Positions 38,366 through 47,741 are shown, counted from the stretch's first letter. The stretch is DNA of 64,000 bases from Acinetobacter sp. ANC 4173 (GCF_004331255.1 NZ_SJOF01000006.1:62001-126000); one strand, 5' to 3'. Notes: generated by a model from the sequence alone, not told the origin. A program made the numbers and translations.

Positions 38366-38392
38366 AATAGCCTCTGCATGCAGAGGCTATTT
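38366..38392. terminator. Palindromic hairpin between piuA and piuC
   Basis: An almost fully self-complementary stretch, AATAGCCTCTGCATGCAGAGGCTATT, lies about 48 bp after the receptor stop. It is followed by only three T and stands 35 bp before the dioxygenase start. It may be a partial terminator or attenuator that lowers piuC expression relative to piuA. Confidence 0.6.
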
Positions 38393-38426
38393 GCATACAC
38401 ACTCTATTAAAATGAAGGACATTCGC

Positions 38427-39110
38427 GTGATTCATCATATTCCCAATGTACTGACGAAAGAACAAGTTCAATACTTCCGCGATGAAATGGATAAAATAGA
38501 CTGGGTGAATGGAAAAGTCACCGCGGGTACTTTGTCAGCTACAGTTAAGCAAAACCAACAACTTCCTGAAGATCATCCGCTGACCCACCATCTTAGTACC
38601 ATTATCTTAGAATCACTGGGGCAACATCCTTTATTTCTTTCTGCTGCAATTCCATTAGATATTATTCCCCCCCTATTCAACCGCTACGAACACAATGAAT
38701 CCTTTGGTTTTCATGTCGATAACTCGATTCGTCGTATTCGAGGTACCAATGAACGTCTGCGTACAGATTTATCTTGTACCGTCTTTTTAAGTGAACCCGA
38801 AGAATACGAAGGTGGTGATTTAGTCGTTGAAGACACCTATGGGTATCATGAAGTCAAACTTCCTGCGGGTGATATGATCCTTTACCCATCGACCAGTTTG
38901 CATGAAGTGACTGCGATAACATCAGGCTGTCGAATTGCGTCATTCTTTTGGGTACAGAGTATGGTACGTGATGATGCTGAACGTTATATGCTGTTCAACC
39001 TTGATCAAACCGTGCAGAACTTACGCATGCAATTGGGTGACCAACATTCCGAAGTCATTAAACTAACCAACCTTTACCATAATCTGATGCGTAAATGGGC
39101 TGAACTATAA
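38427..39110 (+). CDS. piuC: Fe(II)/2-oxoglutarate-dependent dioxygenase (PKHD-type, YbiX/PiuC)
   Basis: The protein of about 227 residues has the iron-binding triad His96-x-Asp98 in FGFHVDNS and His159 in YPSTSLHEV, and the 2-oxoglutarate-binding Arg near RIASFFWVQSM. It aligns along its full length with E. coli YbiX (225 aa). I choose the GTG at 38427 because GAAGGA lies 7 nt before it and the product then begins like YbiX; ATG 38412 has no ribosome-binding site. Its constant partnership with Fiu/PiuA receptors suggests it helps modify imported siderophores, but the substrate is unknown. Confidence 0.9.
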   Translation: MIHHIPNVLTKEQVQYFRDEMDKIDWVNGKVTAGTLSATVKQNQQLPEDHPLTHHLSTIILESLGQHPLFLSAAIPLDIIPPLFNRYEHNESFGFHVDNSIRRIRGTNERLRTDLSCTVFLSEPEEYEGGDLVVEDTYGYHEVKLPAGDMILYPSTSLHEVTAITSGCRIASFFWVQSMVRDDAERYMLFNLDQTVQNLRMQLGDQHSEVIKLTNLYHNLMRKWAEL

Positions 39111-39435
39111 TGCTGTAAAACAGGTTTAAAATTTTCGCTACTGTTGTATTTTGCATTCAAGCAGTAGCGAGAAAAAATAAGGGAATTATGTAATTTACTT
39201 TTATAATTATTTAACTAACCCTCGATATACAATAAAAAATATCCAAAAACACACAGAAAAAGAAAAAAAATTCCATAAATATTTTATTCAAACTAATATT
39301 CGGAAAACATTCTCAAGCTAAGCACAGTATGATAGAAATATAAGCCTTGCACCCAGTGCAATCTTCGCATAGACCGCATTTAACGCGATGCGAATGCTTG
39401 CGCAAGTGAAATTCCCTATTGATTTTGATGGTTAC
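39111..39435. other. Intergenic region, start of leuA leader
   Basis: These 325 bp lie between piuC and the leader ORF. The first half is plain AT-rich DNA. The second half has RNA-like structure: TTCGCAT at 39364-39370 pairs with ATGCGAA at 39388-39394 around an inner CGC/GCG pair, and the palindrome CTTGCGCAAG is at 39397-39406. These are probably part of the leuA 5' leader. Confidence 0.5.
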
Positions 39436-39522
39436 ATGATGAAAACGAATGATATTTTTGCTTTTCCGACTCACGCTCAACCTCAAATGAATCTCCTGAT
39501 GCTGCGCCACGCGCGCGTATAA
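39436..39522 (+). CDS. Putative leuA leader peptide (28 aa)
   Basis: A 28-codon frame opens with ATGATG and ends MNLLMLRHARV-stop (three Leu codons CTC, CTG, CTG near the end). It lies 128 bp before leuA. Leucine codons near the end of a short ORF upstream of a leucine-biosynthesis gene are the hallmark of attenuation. A short inverted repeat, TTGCC/GGCAA at 39528-39542, follows the stop. I cannot draw a convincing terminator with a T-run, so the mechanism is inference. An internal ATG at 39487 would give a minimal 11-residue peptide. Confidence 0.5.
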   Translation: MMKTNDIFAFPTHAQPQMNLLMLRHARV

Positions 39523-39650
39523 AAATTTTGCCTGTTGGGCAATTATTCCGACTTTTTCCCTTTAAATATTTTTAAATAAACACCATATATATTGTAGCAA
39601 GTTGCAGATTTCACAAGACCAAGCAACCCATGCTGCACAAGGAGTTCCTC

Positions 39651-41348
39651 ATGATGTTGGCTGATCCAAGTAAAAAATATCGTCGCATGTACCAGCGTGT
39701 AGACTTGCCTGACCGTCAATGGCCAAACAAAGAAATTACTCAAGCCCCAATTTGGATGAGTACCGACCTTCGTGACGGGAACCAAGCAATTTTTGAACCA
39801 ATGGACATGGAACAAAAGTTTAAAATGTTCCAAATGTTGGTGAAAATTGGTTTTAAACATATTGAAATCGGCTTCCCTTCTGCATCTCAAATCGACTTTG
39901 ACTTCACACGTAAATTGATTGAAGAAGGTCATATTCCTGATGACGTCTACATTGAAGTTTTAGTTCAAGCGCGTGATCACTTGATCCAACGCACCTTCGA
40001 ATCATTACAAGGTGCAAAACGCGCGATTGTGCACATCTACAATTCAAACTCTCCAACATTCCGTCAAAAAGTATTGAATGTGGATGTTGCAGGTGCCAAA
40101 CAATTGGCCATCAATGCAGCAGAAAAAGTGAAAGAATATGCGGCGCAGCAACCTGAAACTGAATGGGTCTTCCAATACAGCCCAGAATGTTTCTCTGCAA
40201 CGGAATTAGAAGTTGCGAAAGATGTCTGTGATGCTGTGACTGAAATCTGGGATGCACGCCCAGAACAAAAAGTCATTTTGAACTTGCCTGCAACGGTGGA
40301 AGTATCGACGCCAAATGTCTATGCAGACCAAATCGAATGGATGCATCGTAATATTCAACGTCGTGATGGCGTGATTATCTCAGTTCACTGTCACAATGAC
40401 CGTGGCTGTGGTATCGCTGCTTCTGAATTAGCCATTATGGCGGGTGCTGACCGTGTAGAAGGCTGTGTGTTTGGTAATGGTGAACGTACAGGTAACGTGG
40501 ACGTTGCCGCAATTGCCTTGAACATGTATACCCAAGGTGTAGCACCGAACTTAGACTTCTCTAACATTAATGAAGTGATTGCCACTGTAGAAGAATGTAC
40601 AGGTTTACCTGTACACCCTCGTCATCCTTATGCAGGCGACTTGGTCTTCACTGCATTCTCTGGCTCACACCAAGATGCAATTAAAAAAGGCTTTGAATAC
40701 CAGAAAAATGAAGAAATCTGGGACATGCCTTACTTACCAATCGATCCGAAAGATTTAGGCCGTGACTACGATGCTGTGATTCGTGTTAATTCACAATCCG
40801 GTAAAGGTGGTATTGCATACTTGTTAGAAGCAAACTACAACGTGGTATTGCCGCGTCGTTTACAAATTGAATTCTCGCAAGTAGTACAACAAGTTGCCGA
40901 TGATGAAGGTGTTGAAGTTTCAGCACAACAAATCTGGGGCTTGTTTAAAGATAAGTATGTCAGCACCAAAGATGCCCATTATTCAGCGAAGAATTACCGC
41001 TTGTCTGATGATAATGGCAACCAAGTGATTGAGTTAGACATCGAAATTGATGCTGAAATCCAGCATTTACGTGGTGAAGGCAATGGTCCAATTTCTGCGA
41101 TGTTAAATGCGCTTCAATTACCGATTGATGTCTTGAACTATGAAGAGCGCAGCATTAGCTCAGGCGCACATGCCAAAGCCTTAGCATTAATTGAAATTCA
41201 AGTGAAAGGTACAGGTAAATCTGCCTTTGGTGCTGGGGTTCATGACAACATTGTGACCGCCTCTATTGAAGCAATCCTTGCATGTACCAACCGTTTAATT
41301 GAACAAGGTGTACTCAGCACTGAACAAGTGATTGCTGCTGCGGTATAA
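39651..41348 (+). CDS. leuA: 2-isopropylmalate synthase
   Basis: This enzyme of about 565 residues condenses acetyl-CoA with 2-oxoisovalerate in the first committed step of leucine synthesis. The HMGL-like TIM barrel has [19 protein letters not shown] near residue 35, the metal/substrate-binding [18 protein letters not shown] near 245 and [18 protein letters not shown] near 275. The C-terminal LeuA-dimer regulatory domain has [15 protein letters not shown] and [13 protein letters not shown]. The ATG at 39651 is chosen because AAGGAG lies 6 nt before it. A leader peptide upstream suggests attenuation control. The gene ends at its own terminator. Confidence 0.96.
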   Translation: MMLADPSKKYRRMYQRVDLPDRQWPNKEITQAPIWMSTDLRDGNQAIFEPMDMEQKFKMFQMLVKIGFKHIEIGFPSASQIDFDFTRKLIEEGHIPDDVYIEVLVQARDHLIQRTFESLQGAKRAIVHIYNSNSPTFRQKVLNVDVAGAKQLAINAAEKVKEYAAQQPETEWVFQYSPECFSATELEVAKDVCDAVTEIWDARPEQKVILNLPATVEVSTPNVYADQIEWMHRNIQRRDGVIISVHCHNDRGCGIAASELAIMAGADRVEGCVFGNGERTGNVDVAAIALNMYTQGVAPNLDFSNINEVIATVEECTGLPVHPRHPYAGDLVFTAFSGSHQDAIKKGFEYQKNEEIWDMPYLPIDPKDLGRDYDAVIRVNSQSGKGGIAYLLEANYNVVLPRRLQIEFSQVVQQVADDEGVEVSAQQIWGLFKDKYVSTKDAHYSAKNYRLSDDNGNQVIELDIEIDAEIQHLRGEGNGPISAMLNALQLPIDVLNYEERSISSGAHAKALALIEIQVKGTGKSAFGAGVHDNIVTASIEAILACTNRLIEQGVLSTEQVIAAAV

Positions 41349-41385
41349 GTATTAACAATATTGATTAGCACTAAAATGACTTTAG

Positions 41386-41414
41386 AAGGATACCCTCAAG
41401 TGGTATCCTTTTGT
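41386..41414 (+). terminator. Rho-independent terminator of leuA
   Basis: Stem AAGGATACC / GGTATCCTT with a 7-nt loop is followed by TTGTTT, about 38 bp after the leuA stop. Confidence 0.8.
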
Positions 41415-41449
41415 TTATTGTTCTAAAAAATTAAAGGCGAAGTATTTCT

Positions 41450-42610
41450 GTGTCTTTTCCAGCTGACTCAGTGGGTCTCGTAACCCCACAAAAGTTCCAA
41501 TTCGAAGAGCCGTTAGAACTAGAATGTGGTCGTGTTTTACCACGTTTCGAAATGATGGTTGAAACCTACGGCACACTCAACGCAGATCACTCGAATGCCA
41601 TTCTGATTTGTCACGCCTTATCGGGGCATCATCATGCTGCGGGTTACCATCATGCTGACGATAAAAAACCGGGTTGGTGGGATGCTTGTATTGGCCCAGG
41701 TAAAGCGATTGATACTTCAAAATTTTTCGTGGTTGCACTGAACAATATTGGGGGCTGCAGCGGTTCAACAGGGCCAACTTCGCCAAACCCTGAAAATGAC
41801 AATCGTCCTTATGGCCCTGACTTTCCGTTAGTCACCGTCCGTGACTGGGTCAAGACCCAAACCATGCTGTCTGACCGCTTAGGCATTCAAACTTGGTATG
41901 CCGTTATTGGTGGTTCGTTAGGGGGCATGCAGGCTTTACAATGGTCGGTTGATTATCCTGAGCGTTTACAAAAATGCGTGATTATTGCCAGTGCACCCAA
42001 ACTATCCGCACAGAATATTGCCTTTAACGAAGTAGCACGTCAGTCGATTTTGTCTGATCCTGATTTCCATCAAGGTCGTTATTTAGAACATGACAGCTAT
42101 CCAAAACGCGGTTTAATTTTAGCCCGCATGGTCGGTCATATTACCTATCTGTCTGAAGAAGCGATGAAACAAAAATTTGGTCGCGACTTAAAATCGGGCA
42201 AATTTATGTATGGCTTTGATGTCGAATTCCAAGTCGAAAGTTATTTGCGTTATCAAGGTGAACAATTCAGCCGAAACTTTGATGCCAATACCTATCTCAT
42301 TATGACCAAGGCACTGGATTACTTTGATCCGTCGCGTGAATATGAACATTCATTGACCCAAGCGATGTCTCAGACCCAATGTAAATTCTTGGTGGTGTCA
42401 TTTACCACGGACTGGCGCTTTACTCCTGAACGCTCACAAGAAATTGTGGATGCACTAATTAGCAATCACAAGCCTGTGAGCTATCTAGATATTGATGCTG
42501 AACAAGGTCATGATTCATTCTTATTCCCGATTCCGCTTTATGTAAAATCATTACGTGCATTTTTAGGTGGTGAAGAACAGCTTAAATCTACCGCTAAGGA
42601 GGCTGTATAA
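41450..42610 (+). CDS. metX: Homoserine O-acyltransferase (MetX type)
   Basis: This 386-residue alpha/beta-hydrolase-fold enzyme activates homoserine for methionine synthesis. The nucleophile elbow is [12 protein letters not shown] with Ser156; the Asp near residue 315 lies in [13 protein letters not shown] and the His near 350 in [11 protein letters not shown]. The start is GTG 41450; no better ATG exists. Although MetX was long assumed to use acetyl-CoA, Acinetobacter MetX enzymes have been reassigned as succinyltransferases; I cannot decide specificity from the sequence here. The stop overlaps the metW start by one base (TAATG), the standard metX-metW pair. Confidence 0.94.
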   Translation: MSFPADSVGLVTPQKFQFEEPLELECGRVLPRFEMMVETYGTLNADHSNAILICHALSGHHHAAGYHHADDKKPGWWDACIGPGKAIDTSKFFVVALNNIGGCSGSTGPTSPNPENDNRPYGPDFPLVTVRDWVKTQTMLSDRLGIQTWYAVIGGSLGGMQALQWSVDYPERLQKCVIIASAPKLSAQNIAFNEVARQSILSDPDFHQGRYLEHDSYPKRGLILARMVGHITYLSEEAMKQKFGRDLKSGKFMYGFDVEFQVESYLRYQGEQFSRNFDANTYLIMTKALDYFDPSREYEHSLTQAMSQTQCKFLVVSFTTDWRFTPERSQEIVDALISNHKPVSYLDIDAEQGHDSFLFPIPLYVKSLRAFLGGEEQLKSTAKEAV

Positions 42611-43203
42611 TGCGTATCGATCATCAACTCGCTGAAGCATGGATTAACCCCAACTCTAAAGTCCTCGATTTGGGCTGTGGTGATGGTGAATTGTTAGCTC
42701 ACATGAGCAAACAGCACAATATTCGTGCATATGGCTTAGAAATTGATCAGGAAAAGATTGCAATTGCGATCAGCCGAGGGTTAAATATTATTCAGCAGGA
42801 CTTAAATTTAGGTTTAAGTCGCTTTGCCGACCAATCTTTTGACTATGTGGTCATGGCACAAGCTTTGCAAGCTGTAGATGCGCCTGACGTATTATTACGT
42901 GATATGGTGCGTGTGGGGAAACAAGCCATTATTACCTTTCCAAACTTTGCACATTGGAAGACCCGTTCTTTCTTGGCTTTAAAAGGGATGATGCCTGTTT
43001 CAGAAGCATTACCGTATATGTGGTATAATACTCCAAATATCCACTTATGTACTTTTCGAGATTTTGAAGCACTTTGTGCAGAAAACAACATCCGAATAAT
43101 TAATCGACTCGCCGTTAATGGGGATCAGCAAGGTAGTTTACTCAGTAAACATATCCCGAATCTGTTTGGTGAAGTCGCAATTTATCGAGTGAGCGCGCTA
43201 TGA
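42610..43203 (+). CDS. metW: Methionine biosynthesis protein MetW
   Basis: This 197-residue methyltransferase-fold protein has the SAM motif KVLDLGCGDGELLAHM near residue 18, AYGLEIDQEKIAIAI near 44, and the MetW-typical IQQDLNLGLSRFADQSFDYV and HWKTRSFLALKGMMPVSEAL. MetW acts with MetX in homoserine acylation in bacteria with the transsulfuration-independent route. The ATG overlaps the metX TAA, and its own TGA overlaps the next ATG (ATGA), so the three genes are translationally coupled. Confidence 0.95.
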   Translation: MRIDHQLAEAWINPNSKVLDLGCGDGELLAHMSKQHNIRAYGLEIDQEKIAIAISRGLNIIQQDLNLGLSRFADQSFDYVVMAQALQAVDAPDVLLRDMVRVGKQAIITFPNFAHWKTRSFLALKGMMPVSEALPYMWYNTPNIHLCTFRDFEALCAENNIRIINRLAVNGDQQGSLLSKHIPNLFGEVAIYRVSAL

Positions 43204-43787
43204 AAAAATTATTATTAAGCACACTAGTTTTTGGACTTTTTAGCATTCAGTCTCATGCTGAATATGTTTCGCCATCTGCTTCAATTTCTAGTCAAGCTGC
43301 CCAATATTCAACCATGGATATTGGCAACTTAATTAAAGCTGCAAAAGCGGGACAACCTGCCGCACAGTTTTACTTAGGTGCCAAATATCAAACGGGTAAA
43401 GATATCCAACAAGATGACCGTCAAGCTTTTGCTTGGTTTAAAGCTGCGGCTGATCAGGGCTTATCCCCTGCCCAGTTAAATGTAGGTCGTATGTATGCCG
43501 ATGGCGTTGGGGTTGCTAAAAGTGAAACTTTGGCTCGCCAATACTTTGAAAAGGCAGCCAGCCATGGCGACAACCGTGCCAGCTTTAACCTTGCCATGAT
43601 GGAAGAGCAAAAGAAAAACTACATTGGTGCTTACCAATGGTATGAACTTTCAACCCGTGATGGCATGCTCGACAATAAAGTCATTACCATGTCTGAAGGT
43701 AAAAAGACTGCTTTGGCAGCGAACCTGACCCAAGACCAGATTCGTTTAGCACGTGACCGTGCCGACAAATGGATTCAAGCGCAGTAA
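43200..43787 (+). CDS. Secreted Sel1-repeat (tetratricopeptide-like) protein
   Basis: The 195-residue protein has a signal peptide (MKKLLLSTLVFGLFSIQSHA). It is followed by Sel1-like repeats of about 36 residues: AAQFYLGAKYQTGKDIQQDD, PAQLNVGRMYADGVGVAKSE and ASFNLAMMEEQKKNYIGAYQ. Such repeats form an alpha-solenoid for protein contacts; a periplasmic location is expected. It is translationally coupled to metW by a 4-bp ATGA overlap, but a role in methionine synthesis is not implied. The partner is unknown. Confidence 0.85.
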   Translation: MKKLLLSTLVFGLFSIQSHAEYVSPSASISSQAAQYSTMDIGNLIKAAKAGQPAAQFYLGAKYQTGKDIQQDDRQAFAWFKAAADQGLSPAQLNVGRMYADGVGVAKSETLARQYFEKAASHGDNRASFNLAMMEEQKKNYIGAYQWYELSTRDGMLDNKVITMSEGKKTALAANLTQDQIRLARDRADKWIQAQ

Positions 43788-43806
43788 TATTGCACTGACT
43801 CTAGAC

Positions 43807-43829
43807 AGCACCTTCGGGTGCTTTTTTTA
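43807..43829 (+). terminator. Rho-independent terminator of metX-metW operon
   Basis: A stem AGCACC / GGTGCT with a TTCG tetraloop is followed by seven T, 20 bp after the Sel1-protein stop. Confidence 0.92.
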
Positions 43830-43833
43830 TTAC

Positions 43834-44406
43834 TTAAAGTTTAATGTCATTGCTCAACCTAATTGAAATTTCATAACAAGCTTCCCATTTTTGAATTGGA
43901 TAAATTTGCTGAATTTTAAGTACATCTTCTAGTTGATTCCAATCTATTGAATCTTTAACGCCACCATATTCAAACAAAAGCTTACTATCTAGAAATTGGC
44001 TGTCATTACATCCTTTTCTTTTCAAATAAACAAAGCTTCGGCCAAAACTCCCACTTGCATTCAATGCTAGTGCTTCCTTAAGCTGAGAGAAATCTAATTG
44101 AAAATAGCTGCAATATCGTATTAAATGACCGTCTAGAGGGTGTCTAATCAGAGTTTCACATTGTTCTAATTGCTCAAGAGAAAATATTGACTTATATAAC
44201 TTCTGTTTAGATATTTTAAAATAATGAAGCAACCGTGATTCATTTTGCCAAACATCTTCAGTTAGAAATAAACCAAAATCAAAATGCAATGATAAATACT
44301 GAACTAAAAATTTAGCCAACTCTTCATAAGCATCTTCAATTTTTTGATTAAATATCGAAACAACAAAATACTGATATTTAATATCTTTTTCTATTTTGAC
44401 ATTCAT
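43834..44406 (-). CDS. Unrecognised AT-rich gene, orphan
   Basis: I do not recognise this protein of about 190 residues. It begins MNVKIEKDIKYQYFVVSIFN, has no signal peptide or membrane helix, and is rich in aromatic, leucine and lysine residues. RHPLDGHLIRYCSYFQLDF and GSFGRSFVYLKRKGCNDSQF are the most distinctive stretches. The DNA is noticeably more AT-rich than the neighbouring metW and rdgB, which suggests a later arrival. ATG 44406 is used; a TTG at 44421 would add five residues and neither has a good ribosome-binding site. It lies between two plus-strand core genes on the opposite strand. Confidence 0.6.
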   Translation of the reverse strand: MNVKIEKDIKYQYFVVSIFNQKIEDAYEELAKFLVQYLSLHFDFGLFLTEDVWQNESRLLHYFKISKQKLYKSIFSLEQLEQCETLIRHPLDGHLIRYCSYFQLDFSQLKEALALNASGSFGRSFVYLKRKGCNDSQFLDSKLLFEYGGVKDSIDWNQLEDVLKIQQIYPIQKWEACYEISIRLSNDIKL

Positions 44407-44523
44407 TAGCACTGGGCTCAAAACTTTATTATTTTCACTATTAGGGATTGAAACATAGGTTCTACTGATTTTCCCATAAAGAAATCAGCTAAAATTAACC
44501 CAATATTTTTTTGAGTAAAATTC

Positions 44524-45150
44524 ATGTTTGCACAAGATTGGTTATCTCAGGGCACATTAGTGCTTGCCAGTAACAACAAAGGTAAAATTGCTGAGTTTGA
44601 GAAACTTTTTGCCGAACTCCAACTTCCAGTCAACGTTGTGCCGCAAGGTCAACTGAATATTGAAGATGCCGTGGAAGACGGATTAAGCTTTGTTGAAAAT
44701 GCCATCCTTAAAGCCCGTCATGCCAGCCGTATTTCAGGTAAACCTGCGATTGCTGATGACTCGGGTATTTGTGTCCCAGTTTTAGATGGCGCACCTGGCA
44801 TTTACTCTGCCCGTTTTGCAGGTGAACATGGCGATGATGCTGCCAACAACCAAAAGCTATTAGAGCAATTGAAGCCTCTGCGTAAAGAGGGTGAAACCAT
44901 TGAAGGTATGTTTGTATGCGTTTTAGCACTGGTACAACATGCTGATGATCCACTTCCACAGATTTTCCAAGGCATTTGGAAAGGTGAAGTGCTCGAAGCT
45001 GCACGAGGTGAAAATGGTTTTGGCTATGACCCACTGTTTTGGTTACCCGAGTTAGGGCTTTCAAGTGCAGAAATGAGCAAAGAAGCAAAAAATAAAATCA
45101 GCCATCGTGGTCAAGCCATGCAGCGCTTTAAACACAGTTTAGAAAAGTAA
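44524..45150 (+). CDS. rdgB: XTP/dITP diphosphatase (non-canonical purine NTPase)
   Basis: This 208-residue Ham1/RdgB-family pyrophosphatase removes dITP and XTP from the nucleotide pool. The signatures are LVLASNNKGKIAEFEKLF near residue 12, FVENAILKARHASRISGKPAIADDSGICV near 60 with the metal-binding Asp, GIYSARFAGEHGDD near 90, ENGFGYDPLFWLPE near 160 and KNKISHRGQAM near 185. It follows the metX operon after the orphan gene and probably has its own promoter. Confidence 0.96.
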   Translation: MFAQDWLSQGTLVLASNNKGKIAEFEKLFAELQLPVNVVPQGQLNIEDAVEDGLSFVENAILKARHASRISGKPAIADDSGICVPVLDGAPGIYSARFAGEHGDDAANNQKLLEQLKPLRKEGETIEGMFVCVLALVQHADDPLPQIFQGIWKGEVLEAARGENGFGYDPLFWLPELGLSSAEMSKEAKNKISHRGQAMQRFKHSLEK

Positions 45151-45162
45151 CTAAAACTTTCT

Positions 45163-45196
45163 GCTCTCTCTTTAGGGAGGGAGCAAGAGCCTTTTT
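45163..45196 (+). terminator. Hairpin after rdgB, probable terminator
   Basis: GCTCTCTC at 45163-45170 pairs with GGGAGC-type sequence at 45177-45184 (one G-T pair). A short T-run follows at 45191. It also overlaps the end of the convergent transporter gene. Confidence 0.5.
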
Positions 45197-46073
45197 ACAT
45201 GAACAAATGCAATACCACGCCATACAGACTGACCACAACACAACTGACCATCGTCCCCGAAGCGATATATTTTGCCGAAGTTCCTGTCCCCTGATAATGC
45301 GTTTCCAAAGCCACAATATTTGCCGCAGGTGGCAAACAAAACAATAAGAACATGACCCCTATCGATTGTTCAATATGGGGTATAGGCAAAAAGCGATACG
45401 CTAATCCACATAACACTAAACCACAAAGTAATTTCAAGCCTGCGGTTTGAGTGCTTTGCCATAGATCGGTTGCATCGACTTTGGTGTGCCTGAGCCACAT
45501 GCCCAACACACACATGCCTGAAAAGCTCATGCCCAACTTTGCAGCAGCATATATCCAGTCAATACCATGCTGTTGTAGCCAGTGCTGTATACCCAATAAC
45601 CCAAACAATGCAGCCAAACTTAAAGCAACAATTGGGGGGGAATACACGACTTTTTTCAGAATAGTACTGAGCGGCTGAGGCGTATCACTCACAGCAGTGA
45701 CTGCCCAGAGATTGCCAAAAATCGAACCACCAATATACAACGCCACCATCGCAGGGCTGATTTCTGTCCCAAATAACGCAATGGCAAAAGGAAAGCCTAG
45801 CCATGCCATATTGACATAACTAAAGCACAAGGCACTCAACTTATTCTGTGAAAAATAGAGAAAAAAATAAAACAACAGAATGGCAACGACAAAGCTAAAC
45901 AACATCAAGCTAAAGCTGCCTGGCTGATAAAACACCATGTTGTAAATAATCACAACGGGAATAAAACAACGTGCCAATAAACTAGATAATACTGTTTTTA
46001 ACTTCGAAGCAAGAGGTGTGGTTGCAAGCATTAAACCTGTTAAGAATGCCAATAACGGCAATAGCAAAGCCAC
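45195..46073 (-). CDS. AEC family transporter (auxin efflux carrier-like permease)
   Basis: The 292-residue protein is highly hydrophobic with about eight to ten helices in the two inverted halves of the AEC/BASS fold. Motifs near the middle are [20 protein letters not shown] and [16 protein letters not shown], the unwound substrate-binding helices; the C-terminal half ends [23 protein letters not shown] at 46073 is chosen because AAGGAA lies 7 nt before it. The substrate is unknown; bacterial relatives carry malonate or other organic acids. It is divergent from tatABC. Confidence 0.85.
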   Translation of the reverse strand: MALLLPLLAFLTGLMLATTPLASKLKTVLSSLLARCFIPVVIIYNMVFYQPGSFSLMLFSFVVAILLFYFFLYFSQNKLSALCFSYVNMAWLGFPFAIALFGTEISPAMVALYIGGSIFGNLWAVTAVSDTPQPLSTILKKVVYSPPIVALSLAALFGLLGIQHWLQQHGIDWIYAAAKLGMSFSGMCVLGMWLRHTKVDATDLWQSTQTAGLKLLCGLVLCGLAYRFLPIPHIEQSIGVMFLLFCLPPAANIVALETHYQGTGTSAKYIASGTMVSCVVVSLYGVVLHLFM

Positions 46074-46224
46074 ATCGATGTTCCTTGAAATTTCACCAAA
46101 ATATCATAACACCCATGAGACTTTTTTCCAGAAAATCTACTGTCTTGAAATTGCAATCCTATCGTCACACCGCTGTCATGTTGAGCTGTTGAGATATGGC
46201 ATAAATAAAAAAGAGGAAATGAAG

Positions 46225-46443
46225 ATGGCGGGTTTATCGATTTGGCATGTGTTGATTTTTGCAATTGTTGTGATCTTACTGTTTGGTACGTCTAAACTGA
46301 AAAATTTAGGCAAAGATGTCGGCGGTGCCATCAAAGATTTTAAAAAGTCGGTTAAAGAAGATGAGACAACCTCCTCACTCAATGAACCACGTACTTTAGA
46401 ACATCCCAGTACGGCTGAAGTTAAATCATCCACACGATCATAA
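46225..46443 (+). CDS. tatA: Sec-independent translocase subunit TatA
   Basis: This 72-residue protein has the single N-terminal helix [20 protein letters not shown], then the conserved [22 protein letters not shown] amphipathic segment and a polar tail. TatA oligomers form the variable pore for folded Tat substrates. The ATG at 46225 follows GAGG by 8 nt; an ATG two codons earlier is too close to that element, and a longer in-frame extension is not TatA-like. It is the first gene of tatABC. Confidence 0.96.
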   Translation: MAGLSIWHVLIFAIVVILLFGTSKLKNLGKDVGGAIKDFKKSVKEDETTSSLNEPRTLEHPSTAEVKSSTRS

Positions 46444-46461
46444 GCCACAGGTATTTACCCT

Positions 46462-46926
46462 ATGCTCAATATTGGAATGACTGAACTGTTGACCTTCGGC
46501 ATCATTGCATTATTGGTGCTGGGGCCAGATAAACTGCCTGAAGCGGCACGTTTTGCAGCTAAATGGTACGCTAAATTCAAACGCATGATTAGCAATGTAC
46601 AAAATGATATAGACCGTGAATTACGCATGTCTGAACTACGTGAACAAATGCAAAATGAGATGAAACGTATTCAAGAGCTTGAGCTTAAAATGCAGGCTCA
46701 GATGCAGGAATTACAACAACAAAACCATAGCGCGATTGAACAACAACAGCAAAACAGCGTTACCGAAAATAAGAATCTATTTTTGACTTATATTCCACTT
46801 ACCCAGCAAAAATATTCAATGCTGTATCGACCTCCATTACCTTCGGCCATGCCTTGTACGAATAAAATGGGGGCTTCTGTAGTGGATTGTCTCGAGCAAC
46901 TACCCGAATTAAAGGTGGCGGTATGA
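46462..46926 (+). CDS. tatB: Sec-independent translocase subunit TatB
   Basis: This 154-residue protein has an N-terminal helix in MLNIGMTELLTFGIIALLVLGPDKLPEAARF; the Glu in the helix and the GPDKLP hinge are TatB marks. A long charged amphipathic and coiled-coil region follows (DIDRELRMSELREQMQNEM, then Gln-rich). TatB forms the substrate-receptor complex with TatC. Its TGA overlaps the tatC ATG (ATGA). Confidence 0.95.
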   Translation: MLNIGMTELLTFGIIALLVLGPDKLPEAARFAAKWYAKFKRMISNVQNDIDRELRMSELREQMQNEMKRIQELELKMQAQMQELQQQNHSAIEQQQQNSVTENKNLFLTYIPLTQQKYSMLYRPPLPSAMPCTNKMGASVVDCLEQLPELKVAV

Positions 46927-47699
46927 ATATAGAATCCAGTCGCTTGCCCAGTACATTACAGCAAGCCCAAGCGCCACTAGAAGAAATGCCAATCACCAAA
47001 CATCTGGTTGCATTAAGACAGCATTTGTTCAAAGTTGTCGGTTTATTGATTGTGCTATTTTTTTGCCTACTGCCTTTTGCCAATCATACCTATCAGCTCA
47101 TGTCCGAGCCATTGCGTGCGCAGTTACCTATTTCATCGTCCATGATTGCGACAGATGTCACTGCAACCTTTATGGCACCTTTTAAGCTGAACTTTTTTGT
47201 GGCGCTGATGCTGGCCATGCCGTTTATTTTTTATCAAATCTGGGCATTTATTAAACCTGCGCTGTATGAAAAAGAAAAAACGCTCGCACTGCCCTTATTG
47301 GTCGGTAGCATTGGTTTATTCTATGCAGGAACGGCCTTTGCCTACTATGTGGCTTTGCCCTCAATCTTGCATTTCTTTATGAGTGTAACTCCTGAAACGG
47401 TTGCACCCATGACGGATATCAATAGCTATCTCACCTTTTGCTTAAAACTATTTCTGGTCTTTGGTCTGACTTTTGAAATTCCAGTGATTACCTTATTGCT
47501 GATTTTGATTGGCTTGGTATCCACACAGCAGTTGGTGGAAAAACGGCGTTTTATTGTGGTTGGATGTTTCTTCGTTTCCATGTTCGTCACACCCCCCGAT
47601 GCCTTATCAATGATTATGCTGGCAGTTCCCATGTGGATCCTGTTCGAGCTGGGCTTATTTTTTGGCAAACTGATTGAAAAGAAAAGAAGTATGGCATAA
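46923..47699 (+). CDS. tatC: Sec-independent translocase subunit TatC
   Basis: This 258-residue protein has six transmembrane helices. Its N-terminal cytoplasmic segment MPITKHLVALRQHLFKVVG is the signal-binding region, with the usual E-(H)L-x2-LR pattern slightly altered to KHLVALRQ. Further marks are ATFMAPFKLNFFVALMLAMPF, QIWAFIKPALYEKEK, FGLTFEIPVITLLLI and SMFVTPPDALSMIMLAVPMW. ATG 46923 overlaps the tatB stop and has a good GGTGGCGGT element. A TTCG-loop terminator follows, and a Tat substrate gene (PhoX-like) is next. Confidence 0.95.
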   Translation: MNIESSRLPSTLQQAQAPLEEMPITKHLVALRQHLFKVVGLLIVLFFCLLPFANHTYQLMSEPLRAQLPISSSMIATDVTATFMAPFKLNFFVALMLAMPFIFYQIWAFIKPALYEKEKTLALPLLVGSIGLFYAGTAFAYYVALPSILHFFMSVTPETVAPMTDINSYLTFCLKLFLVFGLTFEIPVITLLLILIGLVSTQQLVEKRRFIVVGCFFVSMFVTPPDALSMIMLAVPMWILFELGLFFGKLIEKKRSMA

Positions 47700-47717
47700 A
47701 GGCAATCGGTTTAACTC

Positions 47718-47741
47718 AGCAGACTTCGGTCTGCTTTTTTT
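47718..47741 (+). terminator. Rho-independent terminator of tatABC
   Basis: Stem AGCAGAC / GTCTGCT with a TTCG loop and a following T-run, 18 bp after the tatC stop. Confidence 0.92.

Noticed and set aside
39313..39510. 65-codon minus-strand ORF antisense to the leuA leader
   Set aside because: It has no ribosome-binding site or recognisable sequence, and the opposite strand has a better explanation.
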